Shown piece by piece: positions 52,343 through 61,630 of a stretch of 64,000 bases of DNA; within the stretch, counting starts at the first letter, position 1; each line of letters starts with the position of its first letter. The notes beneath the pieces are model-generated. The model did no database searches and was not told the DNA's origin. It was given only the letters and a program-made list of their open reading frames with translations. Origin of the DNA: Sporomusa ovata DSM 2662 (GTDB taxonomy: Bacteria; Bacillota; Negativicutes; Sporomusales; Sporomusaceae); assembly GCF_000445445.1 (NCBI RefSeq), contig NZ_ASXP01000004.1, positions 496,001 through 560,000 of the forward strand, read 5' to 3'. The translations under genes were made by a program, and so were the position numbers.

Positions 52343-53220
52343 TAAGCCACCGCCTTCTTGCGTTTAAAAATAGACAGACGTTTTTTGCTGCTTTTATTGA
52401 GTTGTGGATCCAAAGCTTCCTGAACACTGTCACCCAAAAAATTAAAAGCGGCAACCACCAGAAAAATGGCAAACCCCGGCGGCAGCATCTGCCAGGGATT
52501 GATCGTCAAGACCTTTTTGGCCTCATTAAGCATCATTCCCCATTCCGCGTTAGGAGGCTGAACACCCAACCCTAAAAAGGACAAGGCGGAAATATTCAAA
52601 ATGATGCCGCCTGCATCCAGAGTAGCCAGCACGCAGATTTCTCCCATAGCGCCTGGCAACAGATGGTTTTGAATAATATGCCTGGCACTGCAGCCAGACA
52701 CCCGGGCAAAATAAATGTAGTTTTTATCCATAAACTGAATCATGATGGAACGGATCATCCGGACATACCAGGCCCATTTGGCGATAACCATTGCGAGAAG
52801 AATATTGAAAATTCCCGTTCCCAATACACCGATAATCGCCAAAATCAGTACCTCATTAGGAAAAGACAGCATAATATCACAGAAACGCATAATGACTTCA
52901 TCTATCCTGCCCCGATAATAACCGGCAATAACTCCTAACACAATACCGATACCGATTGTACAAAACATAGTGGCAAGCGACCAAAGCACTGTTACTTGAC
53001 CGCCCCATAAAATCCGGGACAATATATCCCGGCCCAGTTGATCTGTTCCTAGTAAGTGTTCGGCTGAAGGCGGGGCAAACTTGTTGGCAATATCCTGGGC
53101 AGCAGGATTATAAGGCGCTATCAGTGGCGCCAGCAGCGAGAGTAAAATGACAATCCCTAAAAAAGCAGCCATCACAAGTGCCATTTTATCGGCTTTAAAT
53201 CTTGTCCAAAAACCTGCCAT
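52342..53220 (-). CDS. ABC importer permease 2 (NikC/OppC-like)
   Basis: 292 residues with the N-terminal OppC-type segment and PPSAEHLLGTDQLGRDILSRILWGG, the hallmark of this family, then the EAA-like loop FARVSGCSARHIIQNHLLPGAMGE. Five to six helices. Starts three bases after the first permease stop. Confidence 0.9.
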   Translation of the reverse strand: MAGFWTRFKADKMALVMAAFLGIVILLSLLAPLIAPYNPAAQDIANKFAPPSAEHLLGTDQLGRDILSRILWGGQVTVLWSLATMFCTIGIGIVLGVIAGYYRGRIDEVIMRFCDIMLSFPNEVLILAIIGVLGTGIFNILLAMVIAKWAWYVRMIRSIMIQFMDKNYIYFARVSGCSARHIIQNHLLPGAMGEICVLATLDAGGIILNISALSFLGLGVQPPNAEWGMMLNEAKKVLTINPWQMLPPGFAIFLVVAAFNFLGDSVQEALDPQLNKSSKKRLSIFKRKKAVA

Positions 53221-53222
53221 CG

Positions 53223-54155
53223 TTACCCCTCCTCCTGTCGCATTCTGGGATCAACAATAGTCACGCCAATATCTATCAGCAGATTGCAGACTACAAATAA
53301 TATGGCCATAATTAACACATAAGCCTGAATGGTGGGGAAATCCCGGTCAAAAATAGCGGTAACACAAAGACGCCCCACCCCGGGCCAGGCAAAAATATTT
53401 TCAATGACAACCGTACCGGCAATGAGCTTCGGAATGGACATTCCCAAAGCAGTTAATGACGAATGTAAAGAATTTTTCAAAATATGCCTGGTAATGGTGC
53501 TGTTTTTCAAACCTCTGACTCTAGCATATAAAACGAAATTGGCATGTTCATTTTGAATCATGTTGTTGCGGATCAAGCGTACATAGGTGGCGATATAACC
53601 AAGAGCTAATGTCACTGCCGGTAAAACCACCGAATCGGGCGTTCTCATACCGCTGGTCGGAAAGATAGGAATTTCTACAGCGAAAAGCCACATCAACAGA
53701 ATTCCAACCCAGAAGGACGGTATGGCTGTCCCCACAAAGACAAGGCCGCGAATAAGTATATCGGCGGCACTGCCTTCCAGTAAGGCACAGAATACACCGG
53801 CAGCCACTGATACCGTCAGGATGATAACCAATGCTACGCCGGCCAGATACAAAGTAGCGGGAATGGCTTCGGCAAATTCACTGATAACCGGTTTTCTGGT
53901 AATATAAGATTTGCCGAAATCGCCGTGCAGAGCATTGGTTATCCAATCAACATAGCGGGTCATAAAAGGTTTATCCAGCCCCAGTTCCTGCCGGATCTCA
54001 GCAACATTTTCTGCAGTAGGCGTAGTGCCGCTTACCCGGATAGCCACTTCAGCCGGATCACTGGGACTTAAATTAATCAAAATGAACGAAAAGAAGGAGA
54101 TTCCGATAAAAATCGGAATCATCCAAAGAATTCGCTTGAAGATATAATTTTTCAT
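53223..54155 (-). CDS. ABC importer permease 1 (NikB/OppB-like)
   Basis: 310 residues, six helices. Family start ILWMIPIFIGISFFSFILINLSPSDPAE and the cytoplasmic loop ARVRGLKNSTITRHILKNSL. Forms the membrane channel with the second permease. Confidence 0.9.
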   Translation of the reverse strand: MKNYIFKRILWMIPIFIGISFFSFILINLSPSDPAEVAIRVSGTTPTAENVAEIRQELGLDKPFMTRYVDWITNALHGDFGKSYITRKPVISEFAEAIPATLYLAGVALVIILTVSVAAGVFCALLEGSAADILIRGLVFVGTAIPSFWVGILLMWLFAVEIPIFPTSGMRTPDSVVLPAVTLALGYIATYVRLIRNNMIQNEHANFVLYARVRGLKNSTITRHILKNSLHSSLTALGMSIPKLIAGTVVIENIFAWPGVGRLCVTAIFDRDFPTIQAYVLIMAILFVVCNLLIDIGVTIVDPRMRQEEG

Positions 54156-54206
54156 CAGATCTCTCCAATCCAGAAAAATTTGTTCATGGTCATATCAATA
54201 GGTTGT

Positions 54207-55799
54207 TTAGTTTGCAAAATACATCTTTTCAAAGGGGATTTCATATTGAGAATCGCTAAATGCAACTCCCTGCAAGCCTTTGATGGCAACAGCCTTAGTT
54301 TTGGAATAAGAAATGGGAACATATACACACTGATCATTGACGTAAGTCAAAATTTCTTTGTATTGTTCTGCCCGTTTGCCTGTATCAGCTTCAATCATAA
54401 TTTTTGTGATGGTATCATCCAGCCACTGTTTTCTATCAAGGCCTTTTTGGGCCTGACAATCCCCGTGAGCAGGAATTCTCCAGGAAGATACATATGACTG
54501 CGGGTCATAGGGCTTACCCCAGGATAACGAATATTGCAGATCAAAATCGCCGGTTCTCTGCCGATCCAGGAAAGCCTGTTTTTCCTCAGCCAAAATATTC
54601 ATCGTAACGCCAATCGCCGCTAAATCAGCCTGAATGGACTCGGTAATTGTACCTTCCTGTGCATTCTTGGCGTTATAAGAAAAAGTCACTTCGCATTTTT
54701 TGCCGTCTTTGACCCGGATGCCGTCAGCGCCCATTACCCAGCCGGCTTCATCCATCAGCTTGTTGGCCAGGGCCGGATCATAAGCAAAGGTTTTTAACGT
54801 GACATCACAAAACGCTACCGTTTTGGATAGTAAGGTGTCCGCCTGATCTTCAGAACCGTTTAAGATTCCTGTAATGATATTTTGTTTATTAATGGCATGT
54901 TCAAAGGCTTCACGAACCTTCAAATCCTTAGTAACAGGCCTTTGAGTATTTAACAAAATAGCCCGGGAGGCAATCGGCGGAGTGAGGTAGGTTTTATAAT
55001 TCCCTTCTTTCTCTAGCTTTTTATAAGAATCCAAATCAATCTGGTCACCGTCCGCGCCGAACAACAGGTCAATTTCCCCTTTTTGCAGCGCCAGTAAGAT
55101 GGTCTGCGGGTCAGGCATAACCTTCCAGTTTAGGGTAGCAATTTTGGCTTTTTCACCCCAGTAATTTTCGTTACGGGTAAAGGTTGCATACTGATTATTC
55201 TCGTGCCTGGTCAAAAGCCAGGGGCCGGTTCCCACATAGCCAGTGACTCCATTGTGAGTTGTGCCGTCAATAAAACAGTTGGGCGAAATGAAACGGAACG
55301 GTCTGGTTAGTCCCAATTCAACCAGAGTTGGATAATACGGATGCTTTAATACCAGTTTAACGGTATGCTCATCAACAACCACAGTTTCCTTAATTTCGTT
55401 GACCATGTCCAGCCACTGGTGACGTTTGATATTAGCTACAATGGCATCCATATTTAATTTGACAGCTTGGGCATTAAAAGGCTCACCGTCAGTGAAAGTA
55501 ACGCCTTTGCGCAAATGGAAGGTATATTCCAGGCCGTCAGCCGAAATTTCCCAGCTTTCAGCCAGGGATGGTTTAACTTTACCGTCTTCATTTTTGGTCA
55601 GACCCTCAAACACCATATTCTGAGCAGCCATTTCACCCAGATATAAATGCGGATTAATGTCACGGATGTCTTTGGTACTGGCATATACCAGTTCGGTTTT
55701 TTCTTTATTGGCGCCGGTATCCTTACTACCGCCGCAGCCAAGCATGGTAAAACAAAACAGTACTAATAAGAATAACACTGCTGTCTTTTTAAAATTCAT
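54207..55799 (-). CDS. ABC importer substrate-binding lipoprotein (NikA-like)
   Basis: 530 residues, family 5 solute-binding protein. Lipobox LGCGGSKD anchors it by Cys22. Motifs GTGPWLLTRHENNQYATFTRNENYWGE and the segment around ASRAILLNTQRPVTKDLKVREAFEHAINK are typical of NikA-type proteins, which bind nickel or cobalt through a chelator. It is first in the operon after R10, so synthesis should rise when B12 is scarce; cobalt is the most sensible cargo. Confidence 0.88.
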   Translation of the reverse strand: MNFKKTAVLFLLVLFCFTMLGCGGSKDTGANKEKTELVYASTKDIRDINPHLYLGEMAAQNMVFEGLTKNEDGKVKPSLAESWEISADGLEYTFHLRKGVTFTDGEPFNAQAVKLNMDAIVANIKRHQWLDMVNEIKETVVVDEHTVKLVLKHPYYPTLVELGLTRPFRFISPNCFIDGTTHNGVTGYVGTGPWLLTRHENNQYATFTRNENYWGEKAKIATLNWKVMPDPQTILLALQKGEIDLLFGADGDQIDLDSYKKLEKEGNYKTYLTPPIASRAILLNTQRPVTKDLKVREAFEHAINKQNIITGILNGSEDQADTLLSKTVAFCDVTLKTFAYDPALANKLMDEAGWVMGADGIRVKDGKKCEVTFSYNAKNAQEGTITESIQADLAAIGVTMNILAEEKQAFLDRQRTGDFDLQYSLSWGKPYDPQSYVSSWRIPAHGDCQAQKGLDRKQWLDDTITKIMIEADTGKRAEQYKEILTYVNDQCVYVPISYSKTKAVAIKGLQGVAFSDSQYEIPFEKMYFAN

Positions 55800-55920
55800 G
55801 AATTTTCCTCCCCGGTTTCTTACTTCTCTCTTCTAGTGCTTCATTACATCCTCCAGATTTATACCCCGCGGCAAATAAGACATACTTAAATGAGCATGAA
55901 AGAGAAGTGACAAAAGATAT

Positions 55921-55991
55921 ACTCCTGCCGAAAAAAGCAGGGAGTGAAACAGTAAAGTGAAATGAAAAACTCCTGGTGTAAAGCCAGGAGT
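55921..55991 (-). terminator. Double hairpin of riboswitch R10
   Basis: ACTCCTGGCTTTACACCAGGAGT (55969-55991) followed by TTTTTCATTT and a second hairpin ACTCCCTGC.../GGCAGGAGT (55921-55944), both on the minus strand. Confidence 0.85.
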
Positions 55992-56026
55992 GAATTCAGC
56001 AAAATACCTAATAGCGCACTTAACTG

Positions 56027-56242
56027 TAATCCCCTCCCCATACCGCGTGGGTGAAAAACGGTGATTGTCAGACAGGCAGTTCTCCTGGCTCCGGATCATG
56101 GTTTGCTTAAACCTTCCCAAGACTGTTGTCCCAGTGGTATATCTTAAGCTTACTCCCCGTTACAGTGGCGGGACCGCGCCGGCTTTTAACCGGTCTTCCC
56201 TATTAAGCCCTAATGGGCACCTATCTCAATATATTCAGTTGA
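56027..56242 (-). promoter_or_regulatory. Cobalamin riboswitch R10
   Basis: Complete aptamer with intact core boxes, in front of the Ni/peptide-type ABC importer operon. Confidence 0.95.
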
Positions 56243-56327
56243 AGGTGAAACCATAATATTCTAAATTTTAATTAATGATATCAATGATTGACAAGGTTGT
56301 CAATCATTTTTTTTACAAAATTCACCA

Positions 56328-57286
56328 TCAGATAGCTCTTGCATACAAGGCAATACCGGCAGTTATCACCACCATCGCAAGATAAATAGCGGTACCTGCA
56401 ATAGTAAGCATAACACCCAGCTTGACGCCAAATATCGAAACATTTGTCGGTAATACACGGGATACAGCATCATATACATTATGAAAAAAGGACGCCACCA
56501 AAAGCGTAAAAATTATCTCCTCCGCTGCCAGTGCGCCGCTTTGCAGCAGCGTTCCGGCAACACCTATGGCCGCAATCAGCGTAGGTATACCGGCCAAAAT
56601 AACTAAAGCTCCGGCTGCGGTCAGGTGAACCCCGTGTAAAACAGGGGCAACACCTGCCAGAATCTCGTTAATGATAGCTGTATGCATAAACAGCGCAAAG
56701 GCAAACGTAACAGGCATAAAGACTATGGCTATATCCCAAAACTGCCAAAAGGCTGTCTTTGTTGCAGCTGCCAGATCAGTCTTGCCGGCTGTCGTACCGG
56801 AAAATGCCTGCCGGTGATCCGGTTGGCTGCCTTCATCTTGCCGGAAGTTGATGCGATTCCATAAGATGCCAATTACTGTTACAAGTGTACTCATGCCAAT
56901 GTTTATAGCGATAAACGCCATGCCCAGCTTCCAGCCCAAACCGGCGATCAAAGCCGGACTGAAATAAAAGATAGTGAAATAGATCCCGGTAGGCAGAGAA
57001 CCCATCAGATAAACAGCTATAATGCCACTTCTATTTATAACAGCGTTACGGCCGATTTCCGCCAGCATAGCATTAGCCGCATACCTGTTCAATAAACATA
57101 AAATAAAGAACGGACCTAACGCTTCCGGCAATTTGCCCAGTGCGGTCATTGGCCGCAACACTTTGCTAAACCAAGAAAAAAACGTCCGCTCTTCAGTACA
57201 ACACCACAATAACAGCCTAAAAACATGGCCGGCAATGCAGTTTTCCACATTATTAAAACATCTGATAATGCTAATGAGATATCCAT
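56328..57286 (-). CDS. Gate-domain (nucleoside-recognition) membrane protein, frameshifted
   Basis: About 320 residues if repaired, nine to ten helices, related to nucleoside-recognition/SpmA-like gate proteins (TALGKLPEALGPFFILCLLNRYAAN; GIPTLIAAIGVAGTLLQSGA). The true N-terminus starts at 57286 after AGGA (MDISLALSDVLIMWKTALPA, then GVVLKSGRFF); one T is missing from the seven-base run at 57176-57182, after which the long frame continues SWFSKVLRPM. Its role is unknown; it lies upstream of R10 and is preceded by a riboswitch-type terminator without an aptamer. Confidence 0.6.
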
Positions 57287-57378
57287 ATTATTATTCCTGT
57301 CGTGTTAATATAATTGTCGTAAATAGTAAACCTCCTGACCGTTTATAATCAGAAGTGATAACCAGTAAGCTTATATAA

Positions 57379-57408
57379 AACTCCTGGCGGTTAGCCAGGA
57401 GCGAATTA
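57379..57408 (-). terminator. Orphan riboswitch-type terminator
   Basis: CGCTCCTGGCTAACCGCCAGGAGTTTTATAT on the minus strand: nearly the same sequence as the terminators after R3, R9 and R10, including the GAATT flank. No aptamer precedes it; the adjacent DNA is the CTCTGCG repeat. Confidence 0.6.
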
Positions 57409-57469
57409 AACTCGAGGTCCTGAGTAACACGCTAAGTAAAAAAATCACTATCGCGCCCTTGAGGATACG

Positions 57470-57560
57470 GCTCTAACCGCACAGAGAGCGCAGAGGGGAG
57501 ATGCATATCGAGACATTCCCTCTGCGTACTCTGCGTCTCTGCGGTTCAAAAAAATATACT
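57470..57560. repeat. Dispersed CTCTGCG hairpin repeat (copy 2)
   Basis: ACCGCACAGAGAGCGCAGAGGG faces CCCTCTGCGTACTCTGCGTCTCTGCGGT, forming a long imperfect hairpin like a miniature inverted-repeat element. The right arm recurs at 22410-22462. Similar sequences are common in bacterial intergenic DNA. Confidence 0.65.
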
Positions 57561-57843
57561 TTCTTCTTTATGTATAAAAAAGCCAGCAGAATATCTGCCG
57601 ACTTATTTTAACATTATTGCAATAAAATGCCCGATAGATATATTTTTATATCTATAAGAATAGTTTATCCTCCAAATGTAACATTGTCAAGAAAAATCTT
57701 GTCAGAGTAAGAATTCACCTTCTCTTCGGACATGCTTTAGCTAAAATGTACAGTACCTGCTAATTACAGGTCAGGAAGAATTTCCTTATTTAACCTAAAT
57801 CGCTTAAAATAGTTTCAGCATACGAATAGCGAGGGGGATGAGC

Positions 57844-58821
57844 ATGATTATAGTGAAGGGCTTGTGCAAAACCTTTAGAGTTCCAAAACGCGCCGCCGGC
57901 TTTACCGCAGCAGTCAAAGCACTGTTCAAACGGGAATACACTGAGATTGAGGCACTTAGTAATGTATCATTTCATATCGGAGAAAGTGAGATAGTGGGTT
58001 ATATCGGACCTAACGGTGCCGGCAAATCCACTACAATCAAAGTCATGAGTGGTATTCTGGTGCCGGATAAAGGGACTTGCCATATCATGGGACGTATCCC
58101 CTGGCAGGAAAGAATTGCCCATGTTAGTCATATCGGTGTTGTATTCGGGCAAAGATCACAATTATGGTGGGATGTCCCGGTGATTGACTCCTTCGAGTTA
58201 TTGAGGGATATCTACAGAGTCCCCCAGGAAAAATACCGCCGGCGTGTGGCTATGCTTGTTGATACGCTTGACCTGGGCTGTATCATTAATAATCCTGTTC
58301 GCCAACTAAGCCTGGGCCAGAGAATGCGCTGCGAGCTGGCCGCAGCGTTGTTGCACAGCCCGAAAATCCTCTTTTTAGACGAACCGACGATCGGATTGGA
58401 CACCATATCTAAGTTTGCTGTACGAAATTTTATCAAAAAAATAAACCAGGAAGAAAAAGTTACCGTCATCCTCACCACTCATGATCTGAGTGATATTGAA
58501 GCCCTGGCTGACAGAATTCTCCTGGTTGGCAAAGGCAGCATACTTTATGATGGAAGCCTGAATGACTTAAAGAGCCGGTTTGGTGCAACAAAAACTGTTA
58601 CCATTGATTTTTGCAAAAACACCGCCCCTCTTGCGCTTAAAGGAGCAAAGCTCCTAAACCAAACTGCTGACAAAGCCAGTTTACTGGTGGATTTACACAC
58701 TGTCACCATTTCCGAAGTCCTAGCCGCACTTGCCGGACAGCTTGAACTCCTGGATGTTACCGTAGAAAACCCACCGATAGAAGAAATTATCGTTCAGTTA
58801 TACCGGGAGTTTACCATATGA
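57844..58821 (+). CDS. ABC-2 exporter ATPase
   Basis: 325 residues. Walker A GPNGAGKST, Q-loop VFGQRSQLWWDVPV, signature LSLGQRMR, Walker B ILFLDEPTIGLD, switch His LTTHDLSDIE. The long N-terminal part before the Walker A (VPKRAAGFTAAVKALFKREYTE) is typical of ATPases paired with DUF990-type permeases. The ATG at 57844 has GAGGGGG at six bases; the ATG at 57838 touches it. First gene of a plus-strand three-gene operon. Confidence 0.88.
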   Translation: MIIVKGLCKTFRVPKRAAGFTAAVKALFKREYTEIEALSNVSFHIGESEIVGYIGPNGAGKSTTIKVMSGILVPDKGTCHIMGRIPWQERIAHVSHIGVVFGQRSQLWWDVPVIDSFELLRDIYRVPQEKYRRRVAMLVDTLDLGCIINNPVRQLSLGQRMRCELAAALLHSPKILFLDEPTIGLDTISKFAVRNFIKKINQEEKVTVILTTHDLSDIEALADRILLVGKGSILYDGSLNDLKSRFGATKTVTIDFCKNTAPLALKGAKLLNQTADKASLLVDLHTVTISEVLAALAGQLELLDVTVENPPIEEIIVQLYREFTI

Positions 58822-59621
58822 ATGTTTATTTTTCTGTATTTAAAATGCGGCTGATCAACAGCCTGCAATATCGGGTCGCCGCACTCGCCGGGATGGCCAC
58901 ACAGTTTTTCTTTGGCTTCCTATTCACCATGCTCTACGAAGCATTTTATGCCAATGCGCTTACTCCTCCACCAATCACGCTGTCGCAACTGGTTTCCTAT
59001 ATCTGGTTGCAACAGGCGTTTCTGGCTTTTATTATGCTGTGGTTTAGAGATAACGAACTATTTGGTTTGATAACCAGTGGCAATATTGCCTATGAGCTTT
59101 GTCGTCCCTGTGACTTATACCACTTCTGGTATGCTAAGCTTATTGCCCAAAGACTGTCCGGAGCCTTGCTGCGATGTTTTCCCATTCTCGCAATTGCATT
59201 CTTGCTGCCTGGGCCATACCAGCTGTCACTGCCACCTGATTTTGCCGCTTTTGCCTTATTTTTGCTTACTCTGGTTTTAGGGCTTCTGATACTGGTAGCA
59301 ATATCAATGTTTATTTATATCTCAGTATTTATCACCATGTCACCTGCAGGCTCATTGTTACTATTTGGTGTTATCGGTGAATTTTTCGCCGGTATGATTA
59401 TTCCCATTCCGTTAATGCCGGACTGGTTACAAACAATTGCCTATTCTCTCCCCTTCCGGCTGGCAGCGGATTTGCCGTTTCGAATATATAGCGGCAATAT
59501 CCCTGTAGATGAAGCTTTTTGGGGAATACTTGCTCAGGTAATCTGGTTGATGTTACTTGTTCCACTGGGCAAAGCGGCCTTACATAAAGCCCTAAGGCAA
59601 ATTGTAGTGCAGGGAGGTTAA
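58818..59621 (+). CDS. ABC-2 exporter permease A (DUF990-like)
   Basis: 267 residues, six helices (RVAALAGMATQFFFGFLFTMLYEAF; SYIWLQQAFLAFI; ITSGNIAYELCRPCDLYHFWYA). The GNIxxELxRPxD motif is typical of this permease family. Its ATG overlaps the ATPase stop codon by four bases. Confidence 0.82.
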   Translation: MNVYFSVFKMRLINSLQYRVAALAGMATQFFFGFLFTMLYEAFYANALTPPPITLSQLVSYIWLQQAFLAFIMLWFRDNELFGLITSGNIAYELCRPCDLYHFWYAKLIAQRLSGALLRCFPILAIAFLLPGPYQLSLPPDFAAFALFLLTLVLGLLILVAISMFIYISVFITMSPAGSLLLFGVIGEFFAGMIIPIPLMPDWLQTIAYSLPFRLAADLPFRIYSGNIPVDEAFWGILAQVIWLMLLVPLGKAALHKALRQIVVQGG

Positions 59622-59627
59622 TTAATA

Positions 59628-60410
59628 ATGCAACTGTATTTATGTTATCTACGAATAGTATTAAATGCCCAGATGCAGTACAGAACATCGTTTTTCCTGC
59701 TGGCTTTAGGACAAATGCTGCTCCCGCTTACCGTTTTTGGCGGCATGTATCTTCTGTTTGCACGTTTTGGTTTACTAAGAGGCTGGAGTTTCTTGGAAGT
59801 GGCATTGTGCTTCTCCATTATTCATATGTCTTTCGCTATCAGCCAATGCTGTGCCAGAGGGTTTGATACCTTTTCCGAAATGGTGCGTACCGGGGAATTC
59901 GACAGGCTGCTGCTGCGGCCGCGCAGTACGGTACTGCAGGTTATAGGTTCCCAGTTTGAATTCACCCGTATCGGCCGTCTGCTGCAAAGCAGCGGTGTAT
60001 TAACCTGGACACTGCTCAACCTTCCGCTTGACTGGAATATCCTAAAAGCGCTGACCCTTATTCTGATGATCATAAGCGGAGTCTTTATTTTTACCGGAAT
60101 CTTCATACTATCGGCCACCTTATGCTTTTGGACGGTTCAAGGCATTGAAATAGCCAATGTTTTCACTGACGGCGGTCGGGAAATGGCCCAGTATCCACTT
60201 ACTATTTATCAAAAATGGGTAACCCGTTTTTTTACTTTTGTCATTCCTTTCGGTTGTGTCAATTACCTGCCACTGCTATTTCTCCTTAATAAAACAGAAG
60301 AACCTTATCCCCTGTACATGTTAACACCACTTTATGGCATCCTATTCGTTATTCCCTGCCTGTATATCTGGAACTTTGGCGAAAAACACTACCGATCAAC
60401 AGGCTCGTAA
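59628..60410 (+). CDS. ABC-2 exporter permease B (DUF990-like)
   Basis: 260 residues, six helices, with VRTGEFDRLLLRPRSTVLQVI, the family motif matching the one in permease A. GGAGG lies ten bases before the ATG. The two permeases and the ATPase form one exporter of unknown cargo, convergent with the FmdE/receptor cluster. Confidence 0.82.
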   Translation: MQLYLCYLRIVLNAQMQYRTSFFLLALGQMLLPLTVFGGMYLLFARFGLLRGWSFLEVALCFSIIHMSFAISQCCARGFDTFSEMVRTGEFDRLLLRPRSTVLQVIGSQFEFTRIGRLLQSSGVLTWTLLNLPLDWNILKALTLILMIISGVFIFTGIFILSATLCFWTVQGIEIANVFTDGGREMAQYPLTIYQKWVTRFFTFVIPFGCVNYLPLLFLLNKTEEPYPLYMLTPLYGILFVIPCLYIWNFGEKHYRSTGS

Positions 60411-60475
60411 TACAAACCGCCTTTCTCCCTCTCTCTTTTTTCCGCAGCCAACGAAGAATAGTCCTGGTATTTTGG

Positions 60476-61606
60476 TTATTCTTTCACTACTAGTCCCAAC
60501 TTTGCTAACGGATTGACTCCAGGTTGAACATAGCTCATCGGCGTTTCACCCTCTTGCAATTCAAAACGCTTCAGTACAGTTATAAATAGTTCAGGCTTGT
60601 CCAGATTATCCAATTCCCACAGCACTGTTTTTACTTTTTTCTCCCATTCAAACAAGTTTTGTTTATCCAAGCCGCTTAAAGCAGCCCCTTTAGCAAAATC
60701 GAAAGTCAATACTAAAGCCTCACTCTTTTTGGTTTTTCTGTCAGTGCGGAAGTAAATACCTGCCAGATTCTTGGCTTCTGGTAGTAACTGTTCTTTAGAT
60801 TTTGCATTCATTGGCAAAATAGCCATACCGGATTTACCTGGCGTGGTATTCAGCACGGTTTGCAAGGCATCTTCTTTGCACCAAACAGGGGCGGAGATAA
60901 TGAAATACGACTCACTGGCTGAGCGCAGCGGCATTTCTCTTTCTAAAAAATTTGCCAGCAAATAGCCGCTGGTAACTCCCGGACAAAAATGGTCATGGTA
61001 AAGTACGCCGTTCATAAAATCGACCGGGGCGCCTTTGGCGGCGGCATTGACAATAGTCACTATTCTAAATTCATTGCCGTCAAATACTTTTTCTTTGGTT
61101 TTATTATCCCAAGCCTGTGCATGAGCAAACAAATAGTCGGCTTTGATATTTTCACAGACTATTTTGCTGAACAAATCCCGGGAAGATACTCCTTTCAGGT
61201 CTGTTACCCCTTTATCCAATAATTCCATGGCTTTTTCTTTATTGACAACACAATATACAGATTTGCCGGATTCTTTATCATATAAAACAAACCATAAGGG
61301 ATTAGTACGGGCGGCATGAACTTCTAATAAATTTCCTTTGCCTACTGTACAGCCAGTCTCTTTACTCAAGCCGTCAATCGTCGCTTGGGGAGAATAATCT
61401 CCAAACTTCACATAACTGCTATTTGTCAATACAATTATGTTTTCAGGCTTAGCTCCCATCATTTTCCATGATTCCTGAGACATTTTTTTCGTTACGGCAT
61501 TCCAGAAAAGATAACCTTTGTCAGTAGCCTGACCTGCCCAGGCGATATTGACAGAAACCAATAGACAGGACAGTATTAGCAAAACTCCAACAATCTTTTT
61601 AGGCAT
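60476..61606 (-). CDS. Secreted FmdE-family protein
   Basis: 376 residues with a signal peptide (VGVLLILSCLLVSVNIAWA). The FmdE core GVLYHDHFCPGVTSGYLLANFL is at ~190-210; a CxH-type metal site is plausible from HDHFC. FmdE proteins are found with molybdoenzymes and tetrapyrrole or metal transport genes, but the function is not settled. The periplasmic form next to a TonB receptor suggests metal or chelate handling after outer-membrane uptake (inference). AAGGGAG precedes the ATG; 24 bases after the receptor stop. Confidence 0.8.
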   Translation of the reverse strand: MPKKIVGVLLILSCLLVSVNIAWAGQATDKGYLFWNAVTKKMSQESWKMMGAKPENIIVLTNSSYVKFGDYSPQATIDGLSKETGCTVGKGNLLEVHAARTNPLWFVLYDKESGKSVYCVVNKEKAMELLDKGVTDLKGVSSRDLFSKIVCENIKADYLFAHAQAWDNKTKEKVFDGNEFRIVTIVNAAAKGAPVDFMNGVLYHDHFCPGVTSGYLLANFLEREMPLRSASESYFIISAPVWCKEDALQTVLNTTPGKSGMAILPMNAKSKEQLLPEAKNLAGIYFRTDRKTKKSEALVLTFDFAKGAALSGLDKQNLFEWEKKVKTVLWELDNLDKPELFITVLKRFELQEGETPMSYVQPGVNPLAKLGLVVKE

Positions 61607-61630
61607 GATAACAACTCCCTTTTTTATATT

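Noticed and set aside
162..56242. Repeated 150-200-base blocks as a possible CRISPR or dispersed transposon family
   Set aside because: The blocks carry the conserved cobalamin riboswitch boxes, each has its own terminator, and there are no 25-40-base repeats with unique spacers or terminal inverted repeats.
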